A stretch of DNA of 64,000 bases from Magnolia sinica (taxonomy: Eukaryota; Streptophyta; Magnoliopsida; Magnoliales; Magnoliaceae), in NCBI RefSeq assembly GCF_029962835.1, contig NC_080577.1, positions 32,858,501-32,922,500 on the forward strand, in the 5' to 3' direction. Numbering within the stretch: position 1 is the first letter of the stretch; the number at the start of each line of letters is the position of its first letter. Below the pieces are notes generated by a model. It saw only the letters and a program-made list of their open reading frames with translations. It made no database searches and had not been told where the DNA came from. The position numbers were made by a program, and so were the translations under genes. Positions 35,390 to 48,279 of the stretch are shown here, piece after piece.

Positions 35390-36180
35390 TCGAGCTGTGT
35401 GGGCCCCATCGTGATGCGTGTCGAACATTAACACCGTGCATTTGATGGGTCCCCTTTAAATTATGGGATATCCCAAAAATTAATCATATACGGAACTCAG
35501 GTGGGCCATACCATCTAAAATCATGTGAAGACATTCCTAAAACATATAAAAGCACTTGATGGGGCCCACCTAAAATTTAGATGCATCTGAAACTTGGTCT
35601 GACCCCTCATCCAAGTGGGACACATATAATGGATGGTCTAATTTGTGAACCACACCTTGGTAGGCCCAAAAAATGATCATGAATATTTTAATGGGAGGGT
35701 AACCCGTAACCCCTCTCAACGTTTGTATGTGAAGCAGACTGACAGGTGTACCAATGCATCAGGCCAGTTGGTGTATTTATGTTAACAAGTTCTGTGGATC
35801 CCATCATGAGGTATGTGTTATATTCAAACCGTCCATCCATTTGGCGGGCTCGTCTTAAGGCTTGAGCCAAAAAATAACACAGATCTAAAGATCAAGTGGG
35901 CCACACTACAAAAAGTAGTGAGGGGTTGAACATCTATCATTGAAACAAAAGGATTCGATCCGAACCATACCCAACCCAATTCGACTCGGTTTCCTTGATC
36001 AAGTTGGACTTGGTTCGGGTCAGGCCAGCAGTGCGACGGATCGGATCGAGTCAGAGGACCCGTACTTGGTCCCGGATCGGATCGAGTTCGGGTCAAGGCA
36101 TTGAAAGTTTTGGACTAAGTCGAGTTGGACCCAATCCGGTCCGACTCGACTCAATGCCCACCTCTAATTAAGAGGTTAGA
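35390..36180. repeat. Foldback arms and hAT-type remnant
   Basis: The arms at 35397-35650 ('gtgggccccatcgtgatgcg', 'gggcccacctaaaatttaga') and 35780-35945 ('gtggatcccatcatgaggta', 'aagtgggccacactacaaaa') belong to the foldback field. From about 35950 to 36170 there are repeated tcggatcggatcgagt/gactcgactcaatg motifs like subterminal hAT repeats. No gene. Confidence 0.45.
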
Positions 36181-36469
36181 TATATTGTATCCTATTTTTT
36201 ATCGTTACTAGAACAACTAATTAAAAAAATAATACGTGTAATGAAAGAAGTATACAACACGTCTAAGAAAAGTGGTGGAGAGAAAAGTGGTGCTAAGGCA
36301 GTTATTAGGGAAGGGTATTAAAGACCAAAGTAGTGCCGAAATGAGTTTTATCAATTGAACGTGGAGGAGGAGCATCTAAATGAGTACCACCAAGAAAAAT
36401 ATAAATAACAAAAAATTTCAATAAAGCAAAGTGTCTCATATCAACCCAATTAAACAAATAAATCAAATC

Positions 36470-36985
36470 TATTTTTTAATTATCCTTTATGTTCCCTAGC
36501 ATAATCAATCTTTTACGTTCCTTAGCATAACCAAGTAGCCTAATCTTACATTATGAGTATCAGTAATACTCAATTATAATCCAAGTCTATGCTCATACGC
36601 TAGAAGATTTTTATTATAATATAACCAGTTCTTCTTCTAGAAAGGTGCTTCGTAATTAGTTCATGCGGTTGACTGTAAGTGTTTCCTTTTCATTTACTTT
36701 AGTATTTTAAAGTTCTTTCGTACGGAAGGCAAGGTGTAACCCATTCTCGGAGGATGAACCTTACCCTATGGTAATCGCCTGATCATTTTAAACATCATCT
36801 TGCGAGTGGTTGAATGGGCAATAGGTCTTATCGAATCTCGGTAAAATATTATCAGTTTTAACACATCTGCCTATCTTAGCGCTTGGGGTTAAAGTTCTTT
36901 AGTTGGAATCGAGTTGTACAATCGGTTTTGGCATGCCTGGAAGTACTACACGTGACCAAATTTTGGATCCGAGGGATAACAATTT
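36470..36985 (+). repeat. Putative 5' LTR of Tat-like element A
   Basis: This stretch precedes a primer-binding-site-like tttggcacacccagtgggac (36986-37005). It shares blocks with the minus-strand sequence upstream of element B, for example cgtacggaaggcaaggtgta against cgtatggaaggcaaatgtgt, and cgcctgatcatttta in both. The 5' boundary is not clear. Confidence 0.5.
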
Positions 36986-37059
36986 TTTGGCACACCCAGT
37001 GGGACATCTGATTTGATATACATACCAATATGATATAAGTGTAATCAATCCAACTATAG

Positions 37060-40000
37060 AAATATGAATCGAAGAGTTACTCAAAACTCTTTTGGGGCTA
37101 ACAATTGTGTAACACCTTCAGTATTACTTGCGTTTGAGGAGATGCATGAGCAACCAACACCTGAACGCCTAGGGTCACCATCAAACCCAATACCCAATCC
37201 TCCAAATGAGGATCGGATATCCTTGTCTTGAATTGATCCTCTTGAGATGATTTCGATTGGACTACATGATATGCAATTGGAAATCTAATATATCATGAAG
37301 TAAGGAAAGGCTCAAGCAAAGCAATCACAAATTTAGGTAGAATCCTTCAATAGATGGATAACCAGTTAAACCGATAACTTGAATCAGATGGTGGTTATCC
37401 TTGCTGAAATGGCACCTATTACACCTCGGCAGAACATTGAGGGTAATTTTGTTGGTAAATTGGTGTCGATACTGCCAGTACCATTGATACCTCCCCCACC
37501 ATGGAATGCACATCTTGCTCCAATACAGGGTATAAGGACTGTGCCTCCGCCTGCTGAATTCAGGTGATATGAGCAAGAAGTTAGGAACTTCATTCCTAAA
37601 GTTCGAAATCAAGGAATGCCTGGGGAGGCAACCTCTCCTTAGGAATCTGCCTTACCATAGGGCCCAATATCTAGTAGGTTTAGAGCTGCCACCAATGGTT
37701 GAACCTCAACGTATGAATCATGACCAAGTTATGCAATTGGTCTAGGAGGTGGTAGGCCAAGTTCTTGGCCGCACTACTACCCCAATATATCATAAACCAT
37801 ATGTGGAATGGATCAACCGACGGTATCTATTACCCAGGAAATATCAACTAGATTTTACACTTTTCAGTGGCAATACTGGTCAATCAACCATAAAGCACAT
37901 GGGTCGATTCACAAAGCAATGTGGTAAATTAGCTAACAATGTCTGTCATAAGTTATAATTGTTTGACCATTCTTTAACTACAGTGGCTTTCACTTGGTAT
38001 TCTAATTTGTTGTCGAATTCCATCCCAACTTAGTAAGAGATGAAAGAGAAATTCCATCTACACCTGGTAAGAGATGAAAGAGAAATTTCATGCCTATTTC
38101 TTTTACAAAGATAGAAAAATTTCTATGGCCTATCTTGCATGATTCCAGCAACTATTTAGTGAATTGGTCAAAAATGTATCACCCAATTTAAGATAGCAAA
38201 AAGTTGATATAAGGTAATTATGACTAAGATCGAGTTCGTACAGCTCGCCCATGATAGTTTGGAATATAAACTCTATAAAAGGTTTATTGGGGCGGAATTT
38301 GTAGACTTGCACGATTTGATAAGGAAAGTGTCTTGATATGAGGTTCTTCTTCAAGAGGGAGTAATACAAAAGAACTCATTAGCTAAGACATATTACTATG
38401 ATCCTAACTACGAGGTGGTTACGGCCGTGGTAATGGCAAAGAAGCCATTTGTATGTTCATCATCAGTTATAATTAAGGCCAATGCATCGAATACATATAA
38501 AACTCATGGAATGTACACATTTGATATTACTCAGGATGATGAAATCTTTAATATCATGTTGGTCGGAAAGTTCATTAAAGTTTCCATTAACCAAAAAATA
38601 CCTACGGTTGAAGAGTTAAATAAGACCGAATATTGTAAGTGGCATGGAACCCGTTTCCATTCCACTAGCAATTATGTGGTTTTCAGGAATATCATACAGG
38701 ATAGCATTGACCGGGGATTGCTAAAATTCCCTAAGAAAGATAAGGAAACAATGTTGATCAATACCGATTCGTTTCCACCTAATCTAAAGGTCAACGTGAC
38801 CATGGTCAATTTTTGGCAACTAGCTTAATTGCGACAGAAAGTCGACCTTGGTCCATGTGATCGCCAGGTTATGGCACGACAATCCATCAAGAGATGCTAC
38901 ACGTCTTGGCGAACGATCAGAAGCACAAAGGCGTGGCCGAGAGCAATGTCGTACACCAACCGCGAACCACACTTGTGCAGCCAATGCGCAAAGGGCAATC
39001 CGGTCAACCAAGTTGCCACCTAGTTTGACTAGGTAGATCAAGCCCTATTTTTCGCAGAGAGTCGAAGGATCGATCTCTTGTCAATTGTAGAGAACATATC
39101 ACCCTCATATTTACTAGTCTTGGCCGATTCCATCCCCAAGACAAAGGATGGTCAGACCTCTCCCTACTTAATAAGAGTATTGGAGGAGGTCATGAATGTA
39201 CCTAAAACGATGACTCATACTCAGAAGCGGTATTGGTAAAGACAATAAGCTGTCAAGTGAAGAGAATAGGCTTGCATGAGGTGATTTGGACATGAACATG
39301 ATTGATTTGGTCGTGAAACCTGTCTTGGGAAATTTGGTTGCGGAAAGCTAACAAAGTGATATGAAAAATGGGAAAGACATTGAAAATCTCGAGGGCTCGA
39401 CTAAGTATCTTAGTAACGAGTGCTTCTCGGACAACGACTTGTTGATCGAAGAGCTCCTTACCATAGCAAGATTACTGGAAGAAATTCCACCTAAACCTGA
39501 AAAGGCAGGGGTTGCTCTGACAGAGAATTGTTCAAATACCGTACCCACTAGCACAAATGCTGAAGGGAAACTGAATTTGAAAGCGCCTGAGGGAAAATGT
39601 CCAAATTCTGTCATGAGATTTGGGTCACTACCACAAGTGGTGATGGAATGGAATATGGTTCTCACACTGCTATCCAGTTTTTGGGCCAAGCCATCTTAGC
39701 CTAATAAAATGGTAAGAGACATGAAGGAGATCAGTCTTTCAGTAATAATACAACATGGTTTATTCTACCCATAGGAGAGAGCCAAAAAATACATCGACAG
39801 TGGCTGTTGAACCAGGTGCATCTTTTGAAAAAGTGCTTATAGAAAGGCTTGCATTTATTATGACCCAACACTTGAAACCGTTGTATATCTCAGTTTATTT
39901 AGGAGGTTGTTTAGTACTAGAGTCCTAGTCGAAATGGGGCAGCTATGAGTATTCTTCCTACTAGAATTATGCTAAAAATAAGAAAACTGAGGCTGACTTA

Positions 40001-40400
40001 ATTCCAACTGAGGTCACCGTTAGCAAATTTACTGGTGAAATAACAAAAACACGTGGTGTTTTGCCTATCGAGTTGATGAAAGAGACTAAGAAAGTGTTGG
40101 TAACTTTCTTCGTGGTTGACACCTTATTCAATTGCAATACCTTATTAGGGAGAAATTGGATACATTCTTCTCCATGTATCTCGTCATTTATGCACTAATT
40201 CAAAATTTTCTAGAACCAGGATAAGGTTGAGTTGGTGTTGGCTGATAACAAGTTATTTCTAGAAACATCAAATACAATGTTGGTAGGAACACTTCTTGCG
40301 GTTGATGGTTGCTACCTTTTGCAGCCATCATCGGTGTTACGTGTCGAACTTGCCTCACCGGTCAAGGTGGTCCTCTTTAACCCAGGATGGTCCTTTGGCA
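37060..40400 (+). pseudogene. Tat-like Ty3/gypsy element A: gag and protease remnants
   Basis: Gag-like frames include VAFTWYSNLLSN near 37985 and the long frame 38415-38825 with KTEYCKWHGTRFHSTSNYVV, close to the Cx(W/F)H...H...C zinc-binding core of Tat/Ogre-type gag. The last Cys is Tyr here. Further on, around 39980-40370, is a protease-type region (LIPTEVTVSKFTGEITKTRG; NCNTLLGRNWIH). No RT follows, so the element is truncated before pol. Stops occur throughout. Confidence 0.65.
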
Positions 40401-40419
40401 CATCTGTCATATAATTGTG

Positions 40420-42330
40420 AACATTGACTGTCTTGCAAAGCCATGTTCGGCTGTTTGACGATCGACGTAGGAGGTTGGTGTCACCCCAACCTTAGCTGTC
40501 GCGGTGCCTCATCACTGTACTTGGCCCAAGATCAACCCTTTATCGTGGTCAATCGGCCTTCTGTAGGTTTGTTGTAGCCATATTGACATCCAGGTTAGGC
40601 AGGAATAGATTAGTATCGATCAACATTGCTTCCTCACCCTTCTCAGGAAACTTTAGCAACCCACGATCGATGTTATTCTTAATAATGTTCCTGAACACAA
40701 TACATTTGTTACTTGAATGGGAACGAGTTCCATACCATTTATAATATTCAGGCCTTTTCAATTCATCAGCCGAGGGTATCTTATGGTTAATAGGAACCTT
40801 AATGAACTTCCCGGCCATCAGAGTTTTGAATATTTCACTGGCCCAAGTAATGTCGAAAGTATATATTTTTGGGCCTTTTGTGTTGCCAACGTGGTTAATT
40901 TTGCCTTGACTAGCGCCGAGCATATGAACGGCTTTTTCACCTTAACTTCGGCAATTGCAACTTCGTAATTTAGGTCATGATAATATGTCTCAATTGACAA
41001 ATTCTTTTGCCTAGCTCCTTCTTGAAGAAGTTTTTCATATTTGGAGACATTCCTAGTTAGGTTATATAGATCCATGAACTCGTTCCGATAAATTTCTTAT
41101 GAAATTTATATTCCAAGCTATTTGGTGCAATTTGCACAAATTCGACCTCATTCATAATAAACTTACATCGGCTCTTCGCTCTCTTGAACCAGTCAATGTA
41201 GCTCTTGCAAGATTCTCTTGGTTACTGTTGGAAATGTGCAAGATTGGCCATGATCATTTCCTTGTCCTTAGAAAAGAACTGAGCATGAAAATTTTCTTTA
41301 ATCTCTTACTAGGTATAGATTGAATTTGGCAATAAATTAAAATACTATGTAAAGACTACTACCGTCAGTAAATGACCGAATAATTATAGTTTATGATAAT
41401 TGTTATTAGCCAGTTCACCACACTGCATTGTGAATCGACCAACGCGCTTGATGGTCGATTGACCAAGATCACCTGAAAATGGGGCAAAATCCGATCGATA
41501 ATTCCTTGGTAACGGGTGTTGTCGATCAATCCATTCAGGATAGTGCTACGACTAAGGACTTGGCTTGCTACCTCTTCAACCATCTACATGATTTGGTTGC
41601 GATCCACACGCTGAGGTTCAACCATCAGCAGTGGATCAAAACCTATTCGATTTTGTCCCTCGTGGAACAACGGGTTCCTAGGAATTGCTGGAAAGGTTGT
41701 TCTCCCAGTAATCCATGATTTCGAATCTTATGAATGAAATTCCTAGCCTCCCTTGCTGGTCGCCTAAACTCAATAGGTAACAGAACATTTTTTACTTCCC
41801 GAATTGGAATCGACAGTGGATTTCACTGCAGGGGAGGCATAGATGTCGACTGTATCACGTTACCGATAGAACTCCCTTCAACATTATGTTGCATTACTAT
41901 ATGTGCACTTTCGGTGATCATGGCCGTCAACTGATGCATGGCCTCGGTCTGGTTAGCCATTCATCTACTAGTGTTATCAGTTTGAATACAGAATTGCTCG
42001 GCATGAGTATGCGCCAACTCCGCCTTAACTCTCCCATATTCTTAAATGTGATAAATACTCCGTTGTACATCTCGGAGTGCGATCATTATCTCTTAAGGAG
42101 AGATGGTCCAAGAGGTCAAGGCCCCTTCCTGATTTCCGGTACTGAATGTCGGACTGTTATTCAAATTTGACGTTTCGGGTGCCACTTGAACTGACACATC
42201 CTCAGTCAGAGGTAGTGTGATCGGTGTGGAGGGTTTGACCCTAGCAATTTGATTACTCCTTCTATTTGTATTCCTAATTGGCAATGTCGTGGCGATAATC
42301 TAAAGATAGGGTCACACCAGGTGTGTCAAA
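40420..42330 (-). pseudogene. Tat-like Ty3/gypsy element B: gag remnant, reversed
   Basis: The minus-strand frames 41075-40818 and 40923-40549 match element A gag almost block for block (KKPFICSA; YTFDITWASEIF; GKFIKVPINHKIPSADELKR; GTRSHSSNKCIVF). The first zinc Cys is Tyr and the last Cys is kept, the opposite of element A. A degenerate primer-binding-site equivalent lies at 42311-42330. A and B face each other with their truncated 3' ends about 40400-40420. Confidence 0.65.
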
Positions 42331-43730
42331 TACCTGTTGTGGTTCCATTTACAGTTTTTGTCACGTGATAAGTGCCGGTGTGCTAGAATTGAATGTGTGG
42401 CTCAATTCAAATTGAACACCTATGACTCCAGCAAGATAGGTAAATATGTAGTATGTGACCAAGATCAAATAAGATCGGTCACTTATTCAACCACTCACAC
42501 AAGTATGTTAAAATGATCAGGCGCTAGTTAGAGGGTAGGGTTCGTCCTCTGATAATTGGTTACACATTTGCCTTCCATACGAAAAGACTTTTCAATACAT
42601 ATAAAAGAGAAACAAGAAAGAGATTCTTATAGTTGGTCATAAAGAATAGCTGCAAAACACTTTTCTTGATGGAAAACTTTGATGCTAGAACTGAATCTAG
42701 CATATGAGCATATATCTAAATTATAGCTAAATTTAATATCACATCTTCGTAGCTTTAAATGTAGCGATCTTCTTTCTTGGGATATAGATGAGGCCGTGTA
42801 TATTTTCAACCTAAAAAGAATGTAGGGATCTAATATATTTTCAATGAAATGAACAAGACCCTAATGCTGCAAATTCAATTCTCTAAGTTTCAAGTGGAGT
42901 GTAGATTACTCTATTAAAATAATTTAAACAAACTTGAGAAAGAGAATATAATTAGCTAAATCAAATATAAGAATTACTGCTCAAATAGCTTAAAGAGGCT
43001 TAGAGTTTCACTTTTTTTTTGAGAAGATAGATCTGTGTTTTTCGTTCTATGAAAGAGTGAGAGAAATCCTCCATTTATAGCCAAAGGTATTGGAAATTTG
43101 GATGACTGAATTTCAGCGATTGCGTTCCAACGGATCTTTGGATTTCACGGTATCAAATCTTTCAAAACTTCGATTGGCCCAAGCCAAAATTCGGCTGGCC
43201 AAATACATGGTTCGGTTGGACGAATGTCAATGAGATTTGAAATCTTATATCGCGAGAAACTTGAACGAACATCCTTCGGGCTAGCCGAACCCAAGGTTGG
43301 GCCGGCCAAACTTGCTCTGGAAAATTTCTGTCTTGATGTATACTTGCTCGAATAATGTGGGGTTGGCCGAATGTAGTTAAGCTGGCCGAACCTGAGGTTG
43401 GGTTGGCCTAACTCTAGTGTATTTTACTTAGAATAATATGTTATCGTAAGATTATGTGAAATACACCTAACCTAGGGTCAATCTAAGATAATACCACCTA
43501 ATGGTTAACATATACAAAGTGTTCCGATCTTCAAACCAAGTAAGACTTTAAAGGTTTGAGATGTTGAGTCTTCATTGAGATGTTGATCGAGTCTTTATGA
43601 CGTCTCATGAGTTGTCGAAGTGTATATTCATGAATTCTTGTGCTCCTTTCAAGACTACGAAGTTTGATAATCTTAATTGTGCTTAAGTATAAGTACTTAC
43701 AAAAACATACTGGCATCGACTCTTGTCCTT
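42331..43730 (-). repeat. Putative LTR of Tat-like element B
   Basis: Minus-strand sequence upstream of element B gag, sharing blocks with 36470-36985. From about 43170 to 43430 it contains several copies of a ggccgaac/ggttcggttgg-type motif in both orientations. The outer boundary next to the Mutator fragment is not certain. No coding content. Confidence 0.4.
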
Positions 43731-44091
43731 AAAAGTTTGGCCAACGGCTATATAATTGGCTTATCCAATGAATCCGAATATTTCGACAGATCTGCATTGG
43801 TGAATGCAGCATCTTTGAAAGGCACGTTAACTTGACCCGTGATGAAGTTTGATATTCTAGCAAGCTCGGGCAGTGGAATGTCGCTTACACTACATATTTG
43901 GTGGTGGATGATGAAGAAAAATTTGCTCTTGTAAATAAAGGTGGTGCCATGTATTCATATTTGAGGTTAAGGTCACCTGCCCAGCTCACTTGACCAGTCA
44001 CAAAGTTTGATATTTGAAGCGGCTCGAGCAGTGGAGTATTTCTTAGTCCCACTTGTAAATGTGATGCCATATATTCCAATTTCACGCCATG

Positions 44092-44451
44092 TTACTCACT
44101 CATAGGGTCTTCGTGTATTGTCTCATTAATGCGTTGCACGGTCTCGATGATTAAAGGAATAAATTTATCCGAATGCTCCAACTGTGCTATCAAGAACATT
44201 CTCACATCTTCGTCGTCTTCGATTTTAGTTGGAGAAATTGATTGGTTTGAGTAAGGGCATAATTCTTTCATATTAATATCACAATCCGTTGGTGTACTCT
44301 TAATAATCATGTACGTTTTAAATACAAGCTCCTCATATGTAGTCTCGACCCTAATAACAATATTTTTTGACTTTCCACCCTTGTATGTGTATCGATTATT
44401 TTCACATGCTAACTCCCTACCATAAGAGCATATAATGATTCTCGTAGCCAT
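44092..44451 (-). pseudogene. Mutator transposase N-terminal fragment (MURA-like)
   Basis: The frame starting at ATG 44451 reads MATRIIICSYGRELACENN, then RYTYKGGKSKNIVIRV and TTYEELVFKTYMII, with TKIEDDEDVRMFLI further on. This matches the N-terminal domain of plant MuDR-type transposases (ICYGGxWxxxxxxxYxGGxxxxIxV, then DDxDVxxFL). The central MULE transposase domain and zinc finger are not found in 43730-44090, which has two diverged copies of a (P)LLExxQISNFVTGQV-like stretch. A fragment only. Confidence 0.7.
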
Positions 44452-44509
44452 TATTTGAAAATAAACAAAATGACATATTCTCAACGAATCTCTAAACAAT
44501 AGAAGCATA

Positions 44510-45779
44510 CCATAAGATACAAGTCAGTTGAATAATAGATGACCGAGAACACACTGAAATAATATATGAGGATGATGTAAATTTAAAGGAACTAAAGAAT
44601 AAGTGGGGCGTTAAAGTTTTCAAATTTACAACTATAGCTTAGATGGATATGAATGAATAAAATCTAAGTGGATGATATGTCATACTAGAGATATGAAATT
44701 TCAAAGAGGCAAGGAAAACGACCTTGAAAGAGTGGATCTTATGTTTACCAAAACAATTGAATAATACTTGTAAATACAAGAGATATCAAAGAGTAGATAA
44801 GTAATAATATGTTGCATTTAGGTTTGTTGTCATGGAAAATTGACCGATCTTTCAAATGAAATTAACCGAGCATCGCAAGTGCAAATTTTTTCAATTTAGG
44901 ATTTAGGGTTTATGACAATTTATTTAAATATACTTGCAGTGCGTTGTTTCTTCAATTGAGGCACTATTTTTGCCTTTTGTTGACAAAATAAAATAATGAA
45001 AAAGAAGTAATAGTTTGGTAGAAGAGTATTCTTGTATGAAGAAGAGAGAAGATTTAAGAAAATGAGTTTTATATATAAGGGTATTACAATTTGAAGATGA
45101 GAAAAGATTTTAAGAAATAGGTTTTCGGTAGTAGGGTATTCTGCTGCGAAGAGGAGAGAGAATTAAATTTTTTTTTTTTTTTTTAATGATAGGATGTTTT
45201 GATATAAAGAAGAGAAGAGAGAAGATTTAAAAAAATAAATTTGTATTGTGAAGGTATTTACGGCCGAAAAACAGGCATTGGTTTAGGTAGAGACGGTAAA
45301 GTTTGGATGGCTCTGAAAAGCCGCGGTAAAAGGTAATATTTACGGAAGAAAAATCTCTCAATGGCTTGAGTAGATGAAAAGGGTGGTAATACCCTGGACG
45401 CTTGACATGTAGCCACTTAAAGAAGGTACAAGTGACATTTATTAATTCAAGAGTATTATCCATCACACTCTGCCAGTGCAGGGAAGGAAAGTACATGCCA
45501 GGCCGCTGTAACACTTGGACTGTTGGATGCATGGACGAAGTGATCGAGGCTGTTCGTTTGGTGGGGCACACAACGGGTAAGGCATGATGCAAGATTGCAC
45601 CACCGATTTAATAGTCCCAACCGTCCTACTACAAATATACGTTGGCCAATGTTTTGAGTTGCCCGACGCTGTGCGTGGACGGTGGGAATTAGACAGGCCA
45701 CCAATCGAGATGGTTGGGCAAACTACCGAATGTCGTGGTTGGTGAAAGTCAGAGAGGCTACCTACCGTGCGTCCGTCGT
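44510..45779. other. Unassigned sequence
   Basis: AT-rich sequence with gaagagaga-type short repeats around 45030-45230 (three related units beginning 'gaagagagaagattt'-like) and a poly(T) at 45170. No recognised gene or element. The overlapping minus frames at 45227-45804 show no family resemblance. Confidence 0.4.
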
Positions 45780-46388
45780 AAGCGGATTGGCTGGTGTACC
45801 TCACATCAGGTATATAGCTGCTGAGTTGACGTTAGCAAGTTATGTGGGTTTGATGATGAGATATGTGTTAAATCCAAACCGTCCATCCATTTGGCGAGAT
45901 CTTCTTAAGGCTTGAGACAAAAAATAAGACAGATATAACATATCAAGTGGACCACACTGCAAAAAGCAGCGAGGGGATTGAACATCTACCATTGAAACCC
46001 TTTTTGGGATCACAAAAGTTTTGGATTAATAGGAAATTTGGTTTTTTCTCTTCGTTCAGGTCTTCGTGACCTGATGCGCAGATTGGATGGAAAATAAACG
46101 GTTATGATGGGCCCTACAAATATTTTAATAGTGAAAATCATTTTCTCCCATGGCTATCTGTAGTGTGATCCAGGTGATCTTTGCATATGATTTGTTTTTT
46201 GGATAATGCTTTGAAATACCAGTAAAAATAAATCAACAACATAAATATAATAAATACTTAACTGTGCGCCCATGTAATTTTGATCTCATTTGAACCGTTC
46301 GTACAACTCAGGAGCTCGAGGAGGGTCAATGCTCGTCTTCGCACGATACGTACCTACACTGGTGTGGTGTACACCAACCAATCCGCTT
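45780..46388. mobile_element. Foldback element with clear terminal inverted repeats
   Basis: Termini aagcggattggctggtgtac and, on the opposite strand, aagcggattggttggtgtac differ at one position in 20. The interior is a long imperfect hairpin (left arm: gtggaccacactgcaaaaag near 45948; right arm: gtgtgatccaggtgatcttt near 46163). 609 bp, no transposase. This is the best-preserved copy of this family in the window. I found no clean target duplication. Confidence 0.8.
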
Positions 46389-46489
46389 CCGCGTCTGGTA
46401 TAAGATGCGGTCTCCCGAGCATGACGCGGATCTTTTCACGGAACGGACTCGCATTTTATCTCCCGATAAGGCCCACATGTGAAACGGTG

Positions 46490-46975
46490 GCCCCCACTTC
46501 TGGTATGGGTGGCTCTCATCCTTATCACTGAAGGGACCACTGTGATTTACGTGCCTCATATCCATTCCTTTCATCCGTTTTCAAAGCTAATTTTAGGCAT
46601 AATATCAAAAACGAGGCAGATTCAAATCTTAGGTGGATCACACGACAGAACATTGGTGATTGAATACTCACCATTAAAAACATCTTAGGGGTCACTGGAA
46701 TGTTTATTTGACATCCAACCTGTTAATAAGGTTACAAGGATATGAATGAAGGGACCGCACAATGATCAGCTTGATCCAAAACTTTTGTGGCCCACGAGAA
46801 GTTATTAATGGTCAATCACTACTGTTTCCTGTCGTGTGGTTCACTTGAGTTTTATATCTTCTTCGTTTTTGGGTTCATGCCTAAAATAAACTTTCAAAAC
46901 CGATGGACGGCATGGATATAAGTCATATACATCACATTAGTCCCTGCATTCAAGGATCGTCCCAAAATCCAAGTC
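46490..46975. repeat. Foldback hairpin repeat
   Basis: The left arm includes 'gggaccactgtgatttacgt' and 'aggtggatcacacgacagaa'. The right arm includes 'cgtgtggttcacttgagttt' and 'agtcatatacatcacattag'. The centre is near 46730. No gene. Confidence 0.6.
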
Positions 46976-48279
46976 AGTGGACATTCTAATCAATCGCCTT
47001 TCATTACATTTCCGTGTAGAATGTTAATTCCCGTTGGAATCTCGTGGGAAGTAATCTGATTTCCTCTCATGGGCACATATTCTGCTGGGAGAACAAAAGA
47101 TACTAGAAATGGAATTCTCCACTAGAAAAAAAACGAGATAACGGATATAAAAGGAGTTAACACAGATATAGTCCAGATTTTGAAACTATCACTGTTATTT
47201 TTTTACATATGAAAATTCATTAAATGATAAAATTGCATGGGGATCGAGCGATTTCAAAATCCAAGTTTTAAAATTTACATGATTCTATGCTAAATTATAG
47301 TGACTTATTAAAAATAAATATTTAAGATGGATCACAACTCGGGGGCTCTTTCCAATAGATAATCTGAGCCGAAGCTTAGAAATGAATAAGAGCTTGGAAT
47401 GAACTCGGTGGTAGAAGCGGAGATAATTCATCATCTTATAATCGAGGTTAATGTGCACTAAGTTTTCTCAACAGTAGGCTTTCACTTCTAGCAGTTGAGG
47501 AGCTCCCTGTTCAGAATTATATTTGTGCTCCATGCGGAGTACATAGATGTCTGAGCTGACCTTACAATTTTGACCGGTCCATTTTCACCCGTGCCAATAT
47601 TTATTAGCCATCCACCATATTTGCAAGGAAAATACAAATATCATCTGCATGAAAACTTTCGTGGGGCCTAAAAAAATAAATGGTGACATTCAATTCCCAT
47701 TGTGTGGCCCACTTGAGCCTTGGATCTATCTCAATTTTGGGCTCCTACCATAAAAGGATTTGGAAAATTTTGATGGATAACATGGATAAAACCCATTAGT
47801 CACAGTGGGCCCCACATAAAGCATCTAATGTGTTTCAATTAATGTGTTTATTTGGGACCCTGAGTCTGATGAACAGTTTGGATTTGCAAAAACATCTCGC
47901 ATTTTATCTGGCATGTCGTGGTGTATCCAATTCGATGGCTCGGGCAGTTTGCGCTTCGACATTTACGATGTGGGTGCGCGTGTGAAAAAAAATAGGGCCT
48001 GCAAGAGGATGAAATGCCTCACCAACCTCAATGCCTCACCAACCTCATATTCCGAAAACGTCTTTTCCCTGCATATGCATGTCACTTTCAGGTTCAATGA
48101 AAAATGAAAAGTAGGTGCCACCCAAACGCACCCTAAAATGCCTTGTTTACACACAGACGAGGATTCAGTATGGTTATTGCTAGCGATATTATTTCTTAAC
48201 TACACCGCCTGTATTGACTATTTAGTGCTCCATCATGATGCTACCTTTCATTTCTCCTCATCTTTTGACCTCTCTGTCT
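46976..48279. other. Unassigned sequence with one foldback fragment
   Basis: About 47560-47830 contains a single degraded hairpin ('aatatttattagccatccac', 'tgtggcccacttgagccttg', 'cacagtgggccccacataaa'). The remainder is AT-rich with no recognised gene. Within it, a perfect short direct repeat atgcctcaccaacctca occurs twice at about 48014-48046. Confidence 0.45.
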
